From positions 1 to 21,811 of IMG/VR virus record IMGVR_UViG_3300035670_001363: a stretch of DNA of 21,811 bases; one strand, given 5' to 3'. Position numbers and translations under genes: made by a program. Position 1 is the stretch's first letter, and each line of letters starts with the position of its first letter. This DNA comes from a virus. Positions 1-8,010 of this stretch are shown in pieces. Under the pieces are notes generated by a model, which did no database searches, had not been told where the DNA came from, and saw only the letters and a program-made list of their open reading frames with translations.

Positions 1-25
1 CCTTTGTTCGCAACACCGCGAAATC

Positions 26-36
26 GGAGGGGGGGG
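26..36 (+). promoter_or_regulatory. Ribosome binding site of the small terminase gene
   Basis: GGAGG at 26-30 runs into a tract of eight G (29-36), ending five bases before the ATG at 42. This supports the start chosen for the small terminase. The rest of 1-41 holds no visible gene or promoter. Confidence 0.6.
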
Positions 37-41
37 CTTAA

Positions 42-521
42 ATGGGCAGGACTCGCAAGCCCAGCGCGCTCAAGGCTATCGAGGGCAACCCCGGTCATCG
101 CGCACCGAACAACAAGGAGCCCGAGTTCGATCTCCTGAGCGATCTCGAGCCGCCCTCTCACCTCGCCGATCGCTCCGCCGCCGTCTGGCGCGAGCTGGCC
201 TGGATGCTCCGCAAGGCCCAGGTCCTCACCGTCGCTGACAAGGTCGCCTTCGAGCTGCTTTGCGACGCCATCGCCGACTACCGCTACGTGCGCGAGCAGC
301 GCGGCGACGGCTTCATCACCACCAGCCCCAAGACCGGCGCCGAGATGCTCGACCAGCTCCTCGTCGCGCAGCAGATGCTCGCCAAACGTGCTGAAGGCTT
401 CATGGCCAAGTTCGGCATGGACCCCGCCAGCCGCAGCAAGGTCATGGTCGACCCGCAGCTCGGCCTGTTCGGCGACACCCCGGCCAAGCCGGCCGGCACC
501 GCCCGCTTCTTCACGCCATGA
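42..521 (+). CDS. Phage terminase small subunit, P27 family
   Basis: This 159-residue protein is the probable DNA-recognition subunit of the packaging motor. It would bind the packaging-initiation site on concatemeric phage DNA and hand the DNA to the large subunit at the portal. The N-terminus has the family look: a basic start (GRTRKPSALKAIEGNPGHR) followed by an acidic, proline-containing stretch (about residues 26-40) and a helical middle with alternating charged and hydrophobic residues (about 45-125). The length is typical of P27-type small subunits. The start has a strong GGAGG upstream. The stop overlaps the ATG of the large terminase gene as ATGA, which indicates translational coupling. 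Family assignment is by sequence recognition plus gene order. Confidence 0.88.
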   Translation: MGRTRKPSALKAIEGNPGHRAPNNKEPEFDLLSDLEPPSHLADRSAAVWRELAWMLRKAQVLTVADKVAFELLCDAIADYRYVREQRGDGFITTSPKTGAEMLDQLLVAQQMLAKRAEGFMAKFGMDPASRSKVMVDPQLGLFGDTPAKPAGTARFFTP

Positions 522-2299
522 CCCACGTCACCGACCGCCCGGCGCCCGTCAAAACGCGCCGGGGCGGAGCCGTGGGCAAGCGCAAGCCGGCAGCCGTCGC
601 CGACCGCACAACCGACTACTGCCACCGCGTCCTCAACGGCGACCTCATCGCTGGCCCGCACGTTCGAGCCGCGTGCCGCCGCCACCTGGCCGACCTCGAT
701 CAAGGCCCGGCCCGCGGCCTCATCTGGTCGCTCCCTCACGCCCAGCGCGCCATCGAGTTCTTCGAAGAGATCCTCCGCCTCAACGGTGGCCAGTTTGAAG
801 GCCTTCCGTTCAAGCTCCAGCCCTGGCAGGCCTTCGTCGTCGGCAGCCTCTTCGGCTGGCTGCGGGGCGATGTGCGCCGCTTCCGCGTTGCCTACGTCGA
901 AACCGGCAAAGGCAGCGGCAAATCCCCGCTCGCCGCCGGCGTCGGCCACTACGGCCTTACCGCTGATGGCGAAGCCCGGGCCGAGATCTACGCCGCCGCC
1001 ACCAAGAAGGACCAGGCCATGGTCCTCTTCCGCGACGCCGTCGCCATGTTCGACCAGAGCCCCGAGCTCCGCGCCCGCCTCGTGCCCAGCGGCCAGCTGG
1101 AGAAAGTCTGGAACCTCGCCTACCCGGCCACCGGCAGCTTCTTCCGCTGCATCAGCGCCGACGACGGCCAATCCGGCCCGCGCCCCCACATCGCCCTGGT
1201 CGACGAGCACCACGAGCACAAGACCAACGCCGTCGTCGAGCTGCTGCGCGCCGGCACCAAGTCCCGCCGCCAGGCCCTCATCTTCATCATCACCAACAGC
1301 GGCGCCGGCGCCACCACCCCCTGCGGCCAATACCACGACCGCGCCATCGCCGTCGCAGAAGGCAAGGAGCAGGACGACGCCCTCTTCAGCTACGTCTGCG
1401 GCCTCGACGAAGGCGAAGACCCCCTGCGTGACGAAGCCTGCTGGCCCAAGGCCAACCCCAGCCTCCAGCTCGCCAACCTGCCCGGCGTCCAGTACCTGCG
1501 CGAGCAAGTCACCGAAGCCATCGGAATGCCGGGCAAAGAGGCCCTCGTGCGCCGCCTCAACTTCTGCCAGTGGACCGGCGCGCTCAATCCCTGGCTCAGC
1601 GCCCATGTCTGGGACCCCTGCCGCGCCAGCTTCAGCGTCGAGCAGCTGCGCGGCCGTCGCGCCTATGGCGGGCTGGATCTTTCCAGCACCACCGACCTCA
1701 CCGCCTTCGTCCTCCTCGTCGAGCCGCTTGAGCCCGGCGAACCCTGGAGCATCCTCCCCTGGGCCTGGTTGCCGGAACAGGGCCTGCGCGACCGCAGCGA
1801 CCGCGACCGCGTCGACTACCTCGGCTGGGTCAAGAGCGGCCACCTGGAAGCCACGCCCGGCGCCGCCATCAGCAAGCGCCACGTCCTGCAGCGCGTCGCC
1901 CAGATCTGCGCCGAGTTCGACGTCCAGACCATCGCCGCCGACCGCTGGCGCATGGCCGACTTCAAGCAGATCGCCCAAGACGAGGGCATCACCCTGCCAG
2001 AACTGCTGGACTTCGGTCAGGGCTTCAAAGACATGAGCCCCGCACTCGACGCCTTCGAGACCGCCATCCTCAACCGCACCCTCCAGCACAACGGTCACCC
2101 CGTCCTCACCATGTGCTGCGCCAACGCGGTGACGGACACCGATCCTGCCGGCAACCGCAAGCTCAACAAGGTCAAGGCCACAGGCCGCATCGATCTGGCC
2201 GTCGCCGCCGTCATGGCCTACGCCAGCGCCGCCAAGCCCGTCGAGGCGCCGCTGGGCGACTACGTCTACGTGCTGGACGTCAACGAGGCCCAGGCATGA
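518..2299 (+). CDS. Phage terminase large subunit (ATPase and nuclease)
   Basis: This 593-residue protein is the packaging motor ATPase and the endonuclease that cuts genome ends. The N-terminal ATPase domain carries a Walker A loop GKGSGKS at residues 130-136 and a Walker B strand IALVDE at 225-230. A coupling-type segment IFIITNSG follows shortly after. The C-terminal RNase H-like nuclease domain starts with YGGLDLSSTTDLTAF, in which D387 is the expected first metal ligand; D559 in GRIDLAVA fits the last acidic ligand. Length and motif order match the Terminase_1 (P27-partner, HK97-like) group. Gene order terminase-portal-protease-capsid fits. The start overlaps the small subunit stop, and the stop overlaps the portal ATG, both as ATGA. 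Confidence 0.95.
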   Translation: MTHVTDRPAPVKTRRGGAVGKRKPAAVADRTTDYCHRVLNGDLIAGPHVRAACRRHLADLDQGPARGLIWSLPHAQRAIEFFEEILRLNGGQFEGLPFKLQPWQAFVVGSLFGWLRGDVRRFRVAYVETGKGSGKSPLAAGVGHYGLTADGEARAEIYAAATKKDQAMVLFRDAVAMFDQSPELRARLVPSGQLEKVWNLAYPATGSFFRCISADDGQSGPRPHIALVDEHHEHKTNAVVELLRAGTKSRRQALIFIITNSGAGATTPCGQYHDRAIAVAEGKEQDDALFSYVCGLDEGEDPLRDEACWPKANPSLQLANLPGVQYLREQVTEAIGMPGKEALVRRLNFCQWTGALNPWLSAHVWDPCRASFSVEQLRGRRAYGGLDLSSTTDLTAFVLLVEPLEPGEPWSILPWAWLPEQGLRDRSDRDRVDYLGWVKSGHLEATPGAAISKRHVLQRVAQICAEFDVQTIAADRWRMADFKQIAQDEGITLPELLDFGQGFKDMSPALDAFETAILNRTLQHNGHPVLTMCCANAVTDTDPAGNRKLNKVKATGRIDLAVAAVMAYASAAKPVEAPLGDYVYVLDVNEAQA

Positions 2300-3606
2300 G
2301 CGCCCAACTCCTCCAGCTCGACACCGCGCGCCACAGTAGCCGCGTCCTCGGCGCCTGGCTGGCCGGTCGCGAAGGCGCTGCCCAGCGCCTCGGTCACGGT
2401 GCAGACGTCAGCACGCCCCAAGCCTCGGGCGAGAACGCCGTCAGCACCAACCTCAGCTACAGCGACCTGGCCACCCTCTACGGCATGGGCAGCCTCAGCA
2501 GTGCCGGCGTCGCCGTCACCAAAGACACGGCCCTGCGCGTAGCCACCGTCTACGCCTGCATCGACCGCATCGCCGGCGCCATCAAGAGCCTGCCCTTCAA
2601 GATCTTCGAGCGGCTCGACAGCGGCTCCGAGCCCGTCAACCACGACTACCACTGGCTCTTCAACGAGCGCGCCTGCGCCGACTGGACCGCCGCCGACGCC
2701 TGGGCCTACCTCATCGGCGCCAAGTTCCTTGAGGGCGACGGCTACGCCGAGCTGCTGCGGCCCAGCATCAGCAGCAGCCGCATCATCGGCTGGCAGCCGC
2801 TACTCCACTGCCGCCCCTTCCGGGACTCGCGCAGCCAGAACAAGTACTACCGCGTCACCCGGCCGGACGGCAGCATCGACATCCTCGACCCCGCCGACGT
2901 CGTCCAGCTCCCCAGCCAGGGCTACGACGGCCTCACCAGCCCCAGCGCCATCACCTACGCCGCCCACGAGGCCGTGGGCCTGTCCCTGGCCGGCCAGCGC
3001 TGGGCCGGCAGCTTCTTCCGCGACGGTGCCACCTTCGACTACGTGCTCAAGGCGCCCGGCAGCGTCGACGAAAAGCAGCGCGAGCTCATTGCCCGCGCGC
3101 TCCTCGGCCGCGCCAGCGGCAGCCGCGCGCCGCTCATCCTGGCCAACGGCCTCGAGCCCGCGCAGCTGACCATCAACCCGAAGGATGCCGAGATCCTGGC
3201 CACCCGGCTCTTCAGCGTCGAGGAGATCTGCCGCATCTTCGGCGTGCCGCCCTACATGGTCGGCCACACCGAAAAAAACAGCAGCTGGGGTACCGGCATG
3301 GAGCAGCAGGGCAGCAACTTCGTCCGCTACACCCTGGCCGGCCACCTCACGCAGATCCGCCAGGAGTTCAACCACAAGCTCTGGCCCACGCGCAGCCGCT
3401 ACTTCGCCGAGCACGTCACCGCGGCGCTGGAGCGCGGAGACCTCAAGGCCCGCAACGAGGCCTACCGAGTGGCGCTTGGCCGCGCTGGCGAGCAGCCGTG
3501 GATGACCATCAACGAGATCCGGGCCATCGAGAACCTGGGCGACATGCCCGCCGGCGCCGACCCGGAACCGCCCCAAGTCCCTGAAGGAGCGCCTGATGCG
3601 CCATAA
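2296..3606 (+). CDS. Phage portal protein, HK97 family
   Basis: This 436-residue protein would form the dodecameric portal at one capsid vertex, through which DNA enters and to which the neck attaches. Recognisable family features are the N-terminal segment with ALRVATVYACIDRIAGAIKSLP (about residues 78-99), the middle domain, and the conserved C-terminal block with RLFSVEEICRIFGVPPYMVG, then GMEQQGSNFVRYTL and the LWP motif after it. The frame is open further upstream, to 2113, but that extension lies inside the terminase gene and is rejected. The ATG at 2296 overlaps the terminase stop as ATGA and gives the usual family length. The C-terminus is Pro/Glu/Asp-rich and overlaps the protease gene by 11 bases. 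Confidence 0.94.
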   Translation: MSAQLLQLDTARHSSRVLGAWLAGREGAAQRLGHGADVSTPQASGENAVSTNLSYSDLATLYGMGSLSSAGVAVTKDTALRVATVYACIDRIAGAIKSLPFKIFERLDSGSEPVNHDYHWLFNERACADWTAADAWAYLIGAKFLEGDGYAELLRPSISSSRIIGWQPLLHCRPFRDSRSQNKYYRVTRPDGSIDILDPADVVQLPSQGYDGLTSPSAITYAAHEAVGLSLAGQRWAGSFFRDGATFDYVLKAPGSVDEKQRELIARALLGRASGSRAPLILANGLEPAQLTINPKDAEILATRLFSVEEICRIFGVPPYMVGHTEKNSSWGTGMEQQGSNFVRYTLAGHLTQIRQEFNHKLWPTRSRYFAEHVTAALERGDLKARNEAYRVALGRAGEQPWMTINEIRAIENLGDMPAGADPEPPQVPEGAPDAP

Positions 3607-4402
3607 CCGCCTGCTGCAGCTGCTGGCCGACAACCGTGCCACCAGCGGCCGCCGCTTCGAGATCAAGACCGCCGCCGAGAGCAGCGACGAAGCCGAGGTC
3701 TTTCTCTACGACGCCATCGTCGACACCGACGCCGAGGCCCAGTGGTGGGGAGGCGTCAGCGCCCAGGCCTTCGTGCGTGAGCTGCGTGGCATCACCGCCA
3801 GCACCATTCATCTGCGCATCAACAGCCCGGGCGGTAGCGTCTTTGCGGGTCGCGCCATGGAGACCGCCCTGCGCGAGCACAAAGCGCGCGTGGTCGTTCA
3901 CATCGACGGCCTGGCCGCCAGCGCCGCCACCTTCGTGGCTATGGCGGGCGACGAGATCGTCATCGCCCAAGGCGCCATGTTCATGATCCACAAGGCCTGG
4001 ACCTGGACCTGGGGCAACGCCGACGACCTCAAGGCCACCGCCGACCTGTTGGACAAGATCGACGGCACCCTGGTGCAGACCTATGCCAAGCGCACCGGCC
4101 AGGCCGAGCAGCAGGTCAGCGACTGGATGGCTGCCGAGACCTGGTTCACCGCGCAGGAGGCCCTGGACGCCGGCTTCGTCGACCGCATCCTGGAAGACGA
4201 GGAAGCAGGCGACACCGCCGCCGAGGCCAGCACCGGCAAGCCCGCCTGGAACCTCAGCGCCTTTCTGGCGCGCGTCTCGCGACCCGCTGCAGGTCCCGCG
4301 CCCGCGCCTGACGCCCAACCGGACCCCGTCCAACCCGACCCCGATCGCACCCGTCAGCAGCAGCGCCTGCGCGCCCTGCAGCTGACCGCCCCCATCGCCT
4401 GA
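3596..4402 (+). CDS. Prohead protease, ClpP-like (S14 family)
   Basis: This 268-residue protein is the probable capsid maturation protease, which would cleave the scaffold domain from the major capsid protein inside the procapsid. The ClpP fold is clear: INSPGGSVFAG at residues 75-85, nucleophile S109 in DGLAASAATFVAMAGD, and H132 in MFMIHKAW. The position that holds the catalytic Asp in cellular ClpP appears to be Glu here (MAAETWFTAQEA), which I believe is common in phage ClpP-like members. The N-terminal ~30 residues and a C-terminal ~70-residue Pro/Asp-rich tail extend beyond the ClpP core. AAGGAG at 3584-3589 sits six bases before the ATG. HK97 itself uses an unrelated protease fold, so this is the ClpP-type variant of the HK97 module. 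A terminator-like hairpin follows. Confidence 0.92.
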   Translation: MRHNRLLQLLADNRATSGRRFEIKTAAESSDEAEVFLYDAIVDTDAEAQWWGGVSAQAFVRELRGITASTIHLRINSPGGSVFAGRAMETALREHKARVVVHIDGLAASAATFVAMAGDEIVIAQGAMFMIHKAWTWTWGNADDLKATADLLDKIDGTLVQTYAKRTGQAEQQVSDWMAAETWFTAQEALDAGFVDRILEDEEAGDTAAEASTGKPAWNLSAFLARVSRPAAGPAPAPDAQPDPVQPDPDRTRQQQRLRALQLTAPIA

Positions 4403-4423
4403 CGCGCTCGCGCAGTCGAACCC

Positions 4424-4456
4424 AAGCCGCCTCGGGGCAACCCAGGCGGCTTTTTT
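4424..4456 (+). terminator. Rho-independent terminator-like hairpin before the capsid gene
   Basis: Arms AAGCCGCCT (4424-4432) and AGGCGGCTT (4444-4452) pair perfectly over 9 bp, with an 11-base loop and a run of six T (4451-4456). It lies between the prohead protease stop and the capsid start. Since no obvious promoter follows, it may be a partial terminator or an mRNA 3'-end protector. The loop contains GGGCAACC, also found in the hairpin at 7953-7984. Confidence 0.8.
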
Positions 4457-4480
4457 CATCCCACCGAAAGGAAGCACCCC

Positions 4481-5734
4481 ATGAGCAAACTCGCTCAACT
4501 GCGCGAGGCCCGCAACGCCAAGGCCAAAGAAGCGCAAGACCTCAACGCCAAGCACCCGGCCGACCAGCGCATGCCCTCGGCCGACGCCGCCCGCCTCGAC
4601 GAGCTGCTGGCTGCCATCGAAACCATTGACGACGAGATCGGCCGCGAGACCCGCATGGCCAAGCTCGCCGGCGAGCAGACCGACAAGCTGCTCGACCGCG
4701 TGCGCGACGACGCCACGCGCGACCCCTCCAACCAGAGCGACAACAGCAAGGCCCTGCGCAGCTACCTCACCGGCGGCATGTCGGCCCTCACCGACCAGCA
4801 GCGCACGGAACTCATGGCCCGCCTCACGCCGGACATCCGCGCGGCCATGAGCACCACCACCACCACGGAAGGCGGTTTCACCGTCGCCACCGAGTACGCG
4901 CGCTCGCTGGAAGAGGCCATGAAGGCCTACGGCGGCATGATCGAGTCGGCCAGCATCATCAACACCGCCAGCGGTGCCCAGATGAACTTCCCCACGGCCG
5001 ACGCCACGGCCGAAGAGGGCGAGATCGTGGGCCAGAACGGCCCCGCCACCACGGGCGAAACGACCTTCGGCAACACCGCCCTGGACGTCTACAAGTACTC
5101 GTCCAAGAAGATCGCGCTGCCCTGGGAGCTGATTCAGGACAGCTTCCTCGACATCGAGGCCTACATCCAGGGCCTGCTGGCCGTGCGCCTGGGTCGCATT
5201 CTCAACAAGCACGCCACCATCGGCACTGGCACGGGCCAGCCGCGCGGCATCGTCACCGGCTCGGCGGTGGGCAAGACCGGCACCACCGGCCAGACCCTCA
5301 GCGTCATCTACGACGACCTGGTCGACCTCGAGCACAGCGTCAACCGAGCCTACCGCGCCTCGCCGGGCGTCGGCTTCATGATGGCCGACACCAGCCTGCG
5401 CGTCGTGCGCAAGATCAAGGACAGCCAGGGCCGCCCGATCTTTGTGCCCGGCTACGAGCAGGGCAACCCGGGCGGCGCGCCCGACCGCCTGATGGGCCGT
5501 CGCATCGTCATCAACGACGACGTGCCGGTCATGGCCGCCAACGCCAAGTCCATCCTCTTCGGCGACCTGCGCAAGTACGTCATCCGCCGCGTGATGGACC
5601 TGACGCTGTTCCGCATGACCGACAGCGCCTTCACGCTGAACGGCCAGGTCGGCTTCGTGGCCTTCCAGCGCATGGGCGGCAACCTCATCGACGCCGGCGG
5701 CGCGGTCAAGCACTACGCCAACAGCGCCACCTGA
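4481..5734 (+). CDS. Major capsid protein, HK97 fold
   Basis: This 417-residue protein is the main shell subunit. The N-terminal ~100 residues are charged and helical (LAQLREARNAKAKEAQDL onward, heptad-like) and look like the built-in scaffolding (delta) domain that the upstream protease would remove; the cleavage site cannot be placed. The mature part starts near MSTTTTTEGGFTVATEYARS (about residue 125) and contains typical family segments: KKIALPWELIQDS, GTGTGQPRGI, and the C-terminal run with RRIVINDDVPVMA and SILFGDLRKYVIR. AAAGGAAG at 4467-4474 is a strong ribosome binding site. The gene is isolated by hairpins on both sides, unlike most genes here, which fits a need for separate high expression. 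Confidence 0.95.
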   Translation: MSKLAQLREARNAKAKEAQDLNAKHPADQRMPSADAARLDELLAAIETIDDEIGRETRMAKLAGEQTDKLLDRVRDDATRDPSNQSDNSKALRSYLTGGMSALTDQQRTELMARLTPDIRAAMSTTTTTEGGFTVATEYARSLEEAMKAYGGMIESASIINTASGAQMNFPTADATAEEGEIVGQNGPATTGETTFGNTALDVYKYSSKKIALPWELIQDSFLDIEAYIQGLLAVRLGRILNKHATIGTGTGQPRGIVTGSAVGKTGTTGQTLSVIYDDLVDLEHSVNRAYRASPGVGFMMADTSLRVVRKIKDSQGRPIFVPGYEQGNPGGAPDRLMGRRIVINDDVPVMAANAKSILFGDLRKYVIRRVMDLTLFRMTDSAFTLNGQVGFVAFQRMGGNLIDAGGAVKHYANSAT

Positions 5735-5749
5735 TCCTTCGTCAACCCA

Positions 5750-5796
5750 GGCCGCGGCCGGTTGTGCAGACGCCTGCACACCGGCCGCCGGCCTTT
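5750..5796 (+). terminator. Long GC-rich hairpin after the capsid gene
   Basis: CGGCCGGTTGTGCAG (5755-5769) pairs with CTGCACACCGGCCG (5774-5787), 14 bp with one bulged T and a 4-base loop. Pairing can be extended outward by GGCCG with CGGCC after a bulge. Only three T follow (5794-5796), so termination is less certain than for the other hairpins. It could instead stabilise the 3' end of the capsid mRNA. Confidence 0.6.
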
Positions 5797-5807
5797 CGGA
5801 GCACCCT

Positions 5808-6146
5808 ATGAGCACCAAACTCCTGCTGGCCCTGGTCCTGATGGACCTGGCCGCGCACCAGGTCAAGGCCGGCAGCTTGCTGCAGGCCGACGAGGCCACC
5901 ATCAAGGCGTTGGCCAAAGACGGCCAGGTCGACCCGCACAAGGACGCCATCACGGCCGCCAAGGAGCGCGGCGCCGCCGTGGTCCGCAGCGCCATCGAAC
6001 TGGCTGCCGAGAAGCGCGCCGAGGCCCGCGATGCACTGGTCGTCGCCATCGAGCAGACCAAGGCCCTGCTCGCCAAGGCCGAAACCGACGAAGCCCGTGC
6101 CGCGCTGGAGCGCCAGCTGGCGACCCAGACCGCCGAGCTGAACTGA
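5808..6146 (+). CDS. Hypothetical protein between capsid and connector genes
   Basis: I do not recognise this 112-residue protein. Residues 1-45 read as a mixed N-terminal part that begins with a hydrophobic stretch (LLLALVLMDLAA). This is probably not a signal peptide, because there is no basic N-region beyond one Lys and it is interrupted by Asp and His. Residues 48-112 are Ala/Glu/Lys/Arg-rich and strongly helical, probably a coiled coil. A GGAG at 5798-5801 precedes the ATG, and the codon use matches the neighbouring virion genes. Its place directly after the capsid gene is where HK97-like phages often carry a head decoration or accessory protein, but nothing in the sequence confirms that. 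It ends 11 bases before the connector gene. Confidence 0.8.
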   Translation: MSTKLLLALVLMDLAAHQVKAGSLLQADEATIKALAKDGQVDPHKDAITAAKERGAAVVRSAIELAAEKRAEARDALVVAIEQTKALLAKAETDEARAALERQLATQTAELN

Positions 6147-6157
6147 TCGCCACCGCC

Positions 6158-6742
6158 ATGCTGCAGCGCATCGCCTACACCGCGGGCTCGCAAGAACCCG
6201 TCTCGGTGGACGAGGCGCGCGCGGCGTGCCGGCTGGACGACGCCGAGCTTGACCTCGACCTCTTGCTCAGCATCCAGCAGGCCCGCGAGCAGGCCGAGGT
6301 CCTCACCGGCCGCTGCTACCGCGGCCAGCGCCTGCGCGACGAGTTCGTCGGCTGGCCCGCCGGCGCCACCTTGTGCCTGCCGGTGCATGAGGCGACCGCC
6401 GTCGAGATCCGCTACCGCAGCGCCGCGCAGCCCGACGACTGGACCCTGCTCGACGCCAGCCAGTACCGCTGGAGCAGCCAGCGCGCCGACACGCGCATCG
6501 ACCGCCGCAGCACCGTCGCCAGCTGGCCTGAGCTCGCCACCCCTGACTACGGAAGCCGCGTGCGCGTCGAGGTCACCGCAGGCCCTGCAGCTGACGCCAC
6601 CTTGCCCGCCAGCGTGCGCCGCTTCATCCTGGCCCATGTGGCCGCCTGGGTGGAGCTGCCGGCCGCCCTGCGCGCCGGCGGCGCGGTGGCCGTCAACCCG
6701 CTGGCCGAGCGCCTGCTCGACGGGGAGCGGCTGTGGCGTTGA
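6158..6742 (+). CDS. Head-tail connector protein (gp6-like, phiE125 gp8 type)
   Basis: This 194-residue protein probably forms the adaptor ring under the portal. It resembles the gp6-like/phiE125 gp8 connector family. The N-terminus has the typical pattern of a short strand, then EPVSVDEARAACRLDD, followed by a helix LLLSIQQAREQAEVLTGR. A central beta-rich part has PVHEATAVEIRYRS (about residues 75-88), and the C-terminal helix has LPASVRRFILAHVAAWVEL (about 146-164), matching the usual arrangement. The frame is open upstream to 5762, but that lies inside the preceding gene. The ATG at 6158 gives the expected length. The ribosome binding site is weak, so coupling to the gene upstream is likely. 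The 3' end overlaps the next gene by 10 bases. Confidence 0.82.
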   Translation: MLQRIAYTAGSQEPVSVDEARAACRLDDAELDLDLLLSIQQAREQAEVLTGRCYRGQRLRDEFVGWPAGATLCLPVHEATAVEIRYRSAAQPDDWTLLDASQYRWSSQRADTRIDRRSTVASWPELATPDYGSRVRVEVTAGPAADATLPASVRRFILAHVAAWVELPAALRAGGAVAVNPLAERLLDGERLWR

Positions 6743-7062
6743 GCATCGGCCAGCTCCGCACCCGCGTGCGCATTGAGCAGCGCCTTGCCGGCACCGACAG
6801 CTGGGGCCAGCGCGTCGACACCTGGACCGAGCTCGCCACCTGCTGGTCCGACTTCCGCCATACCAGCGGCATCGAGAGCGCGCGCGCCGGGACCGAGGTC
6901 AGCGCCGCTCGTGCCAGCGTGCGCATCCGCTGGCGCGAAGGCATCAGCGCCGCCATGCGGCTGGTGCACCTGAGCACCGGGGCGGTCTACAACATCCAGG
7001 CCGTGCTGCCCGACCTTGCCCGCCGCGAGCACGTCGACCTGGTTTGCGAGGCTGCATCGTGA
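6733..7062 (+). CDS. Head closure / head-tail adaptor protein (SPP1 gp16-like)
   Basis: This 109-residue protein matches the phage head closure (head-tail joining) family. The opening IGQLRTRVRIEQRLAGTDSWG followed by TWTELATCWSDFRH is the classic pattern of these small beta-barrel proteins, as are GTEVSAARASVRIRWREG and the later AVYNIQAVLPDLARREHVDL. It would plug or extend the connector so that packaged DNA is retained and the tail can dock. The start is a GTG at 6733, with GGGGAG at 6722-6727 five bases upstream. It overlaps the end of the connector gene by 10 bases. The 3' end overlaps the next gene as GTGA. Confidence 0.88.
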   Translation: MALSIGQLRTRVRIEQRLAGTDSWGQRVDTWTELATCWSDFRHTSGIESARAGTEVSAARASVRIRWREGISAAMRLVHLSTGAVYNIQAVLPDLARREHVDLVCEAAS

Positions 7063-7565
7063 GCCAGGCCACCTTCGGCATGTCGCTGGACCTCGGCAGC
7101 CTGGCCCGCGCGCTCCAGGCTGACCGCCAGGCCATCGCCGGAGCCACGCGCCCGGCGGCTCAGGCCGGCGCCCAAGTGCTGTACGACGCGGTCCGCTCCA
7201 ACGCCAGCCGCATCCGCCGGCGCACGGGGAAGCTTGCTGCCAGCATCTACCAGGCCTACGCCACCAACGAATCGGCGCCCGCCACGGCCACCTATTACGT
7301 CAGCTGGCGCACCAGTGGCAAGGCCGGTCTGCCGCGGGCGCCGCATGGCCACCTGGTCGAGTTCGGCTTTTTGCAGCGCTACGAGATCACTCGCGACCCC
7401 AAGACCGGGCGCTTCTTCACCCACAAGGACCGACCGCTGCCCGCGCCGCGTCAGATCCCGGCGCAGCCCTTCGTGCGGCCCGCTGCCGCGCAGCAGCCCG
7501 CGGCGCTGGCCGCCGCCGAGAAACGCTTCCTTGAAATCCTGGCGGAGAAGGGCCTCACCCAATGA
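7059..7565 (+). CDS. HK97 gp10-like neck/tail completion protein
   Basis: This protein of about 168 residues resembles the HK97-gp10 family of neck or tail-completion proteins that join head and tail. Key segments are the N-terminal SLDLGSLARAL, the helical part with RRRTGKLAASIYQA, and the conserved run HGHLVEFGF followed by PAQPFVRPA near residues 100-145. I chose the GTG at 7059, which overlaps the preceding stop as GTGA. An in-frame ATG at 7044 would add five residues and an internal ATG lies at 7080, so the exact N-terminus is uncertain by a few residues. The stop overlaps the next start as ATGA. Confidence 0.87.
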   Translation: MSQATFGMSLDLGSLARALQADRQAIAGATRPAAQAGAQVLYDAVRSNASRIRRRTGKLAASIYQAYATNESAPATATYYVSWRTSGKAGLPRAPHGHLVEFGFLQRYEITRDPKTGRFFTHKDRPLPAPRQIPAQPFVRPAAAQQPAALAAAEKRFLEILAEKGLTQ

Positions 7566-7915
7566 GCTGGGAGCAGACCCTCGTCGCGCTGATTGCGCCG
7601 CTGTGCCCGCGTGTCGAGCCCGACGCCGCCGCACCGGGCACCGCGCTGCCGTTCGTCACCTATCAGGCCTTTGGCGGCCGCGCCCTGCGCTACGTCGACG
7701 CCAGCGCCACGGACAAGCGCCACGCCCTCGTCCAGATCAACGTCTGGGCCGCCTCGCGCGCCGCCAGCGCCCAGCTGTTGCGGCAGATCGAGGACGCCCT
7801 CTGCCTTCACACCGGCTGGCAATGCCAGCCTGCCGGCGAGTACCGCGCCGACGCCGAACCCGACATCCGCCACTACGGCAGCAGTCAGGACTTCGACATC
7901 GTCGCCCCGCGCTGA
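7562..7915 (+). CDS. Tail completion protein, DUF3168-like
   Basis: This 117-residue protein fits the DUF3168 (SPP1 gp17 / tail-to-head joining) group, which terminates the upper end of the tail tube. The pattern is a helical N-terminus (LVALIAPLCPRV), the segment ALPFVTYQAFGG, a strand with RHALVQINVWA followed by a helix (ASAQLLRQIEDALC), and a final strand with IRHYGSSQDFDIVAP. Length and position between gp10-like and tail tube genes fit exactly. It starts by ATGA overlap with the previous gene and ends the coupled connector block. Two terminator-like hairpins follow. Confidence 0.87.
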   Translation: MSWEQTLVALIAPLCPRVEPDAAAPGTALPFVTYQAFGGRALRYVDASATDKRHALVQINVWAASRAASAQLLRQIEDALCLHTGWQCQPAGEYRADAEPDIRHYGSSQDFDIVAPR

Positions 7916-7952
7916 CGCCCTGACCTGAATCCGGCCGCAAGGCCAACCGAGC

Positions 7953-7984
7953 AACCCGCCCTGGGCAACCGCGGCGGGTTTTTT
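7953..7984 (+). terminator. Rho-independent terminator-like hairpin after the neck block
   Basis: AACCCGCC (7953-7960) pairs with GGCGGGTT (7973-7980), a perfect 8-bp stem with a 12-base loop, and six T follow (7979-7984). The loop contains GGGCAACC, also present in the hairpin at 4424-4456. Confidence 0.82.
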
Positions 7985-8010
7985 GTTGCCCGCTGAGGGC
8001 AGTTCCACCC

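Noticed and set aside
284-2098. A 604-codon open frame on the minus strand inside the large terminase gene
   Set aside because: Same compositional effect; the terminase in the plus strand has Walker and nuclease motifs, and the antisense product has none.
2113-2295. Upstream extension of the portal frame
   Set aside because: It lies within the terminase gene and is Arg/Gln-rich low-complexity; the ATG at 2296 with ATGA overlap gives the normal portal N-terminus.
5762-6157. Upstream extension of the connector frame
   Set aside because: It overlaps the hypothetical gene at 5808 in another frame and gives an Arg/Gly-rich peptide; the connector family N-terminus begins at the ATG at 6158.
3509-6637. 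A 1042-codon open frame on the minus strand
   Set aside because: It runs antisense through five well-supported plus-strand genes. Very high G/C at third positions removes stop codons from the opposite frame; the product is low-complexity Ala/Gly/Val/Asp with no domain.
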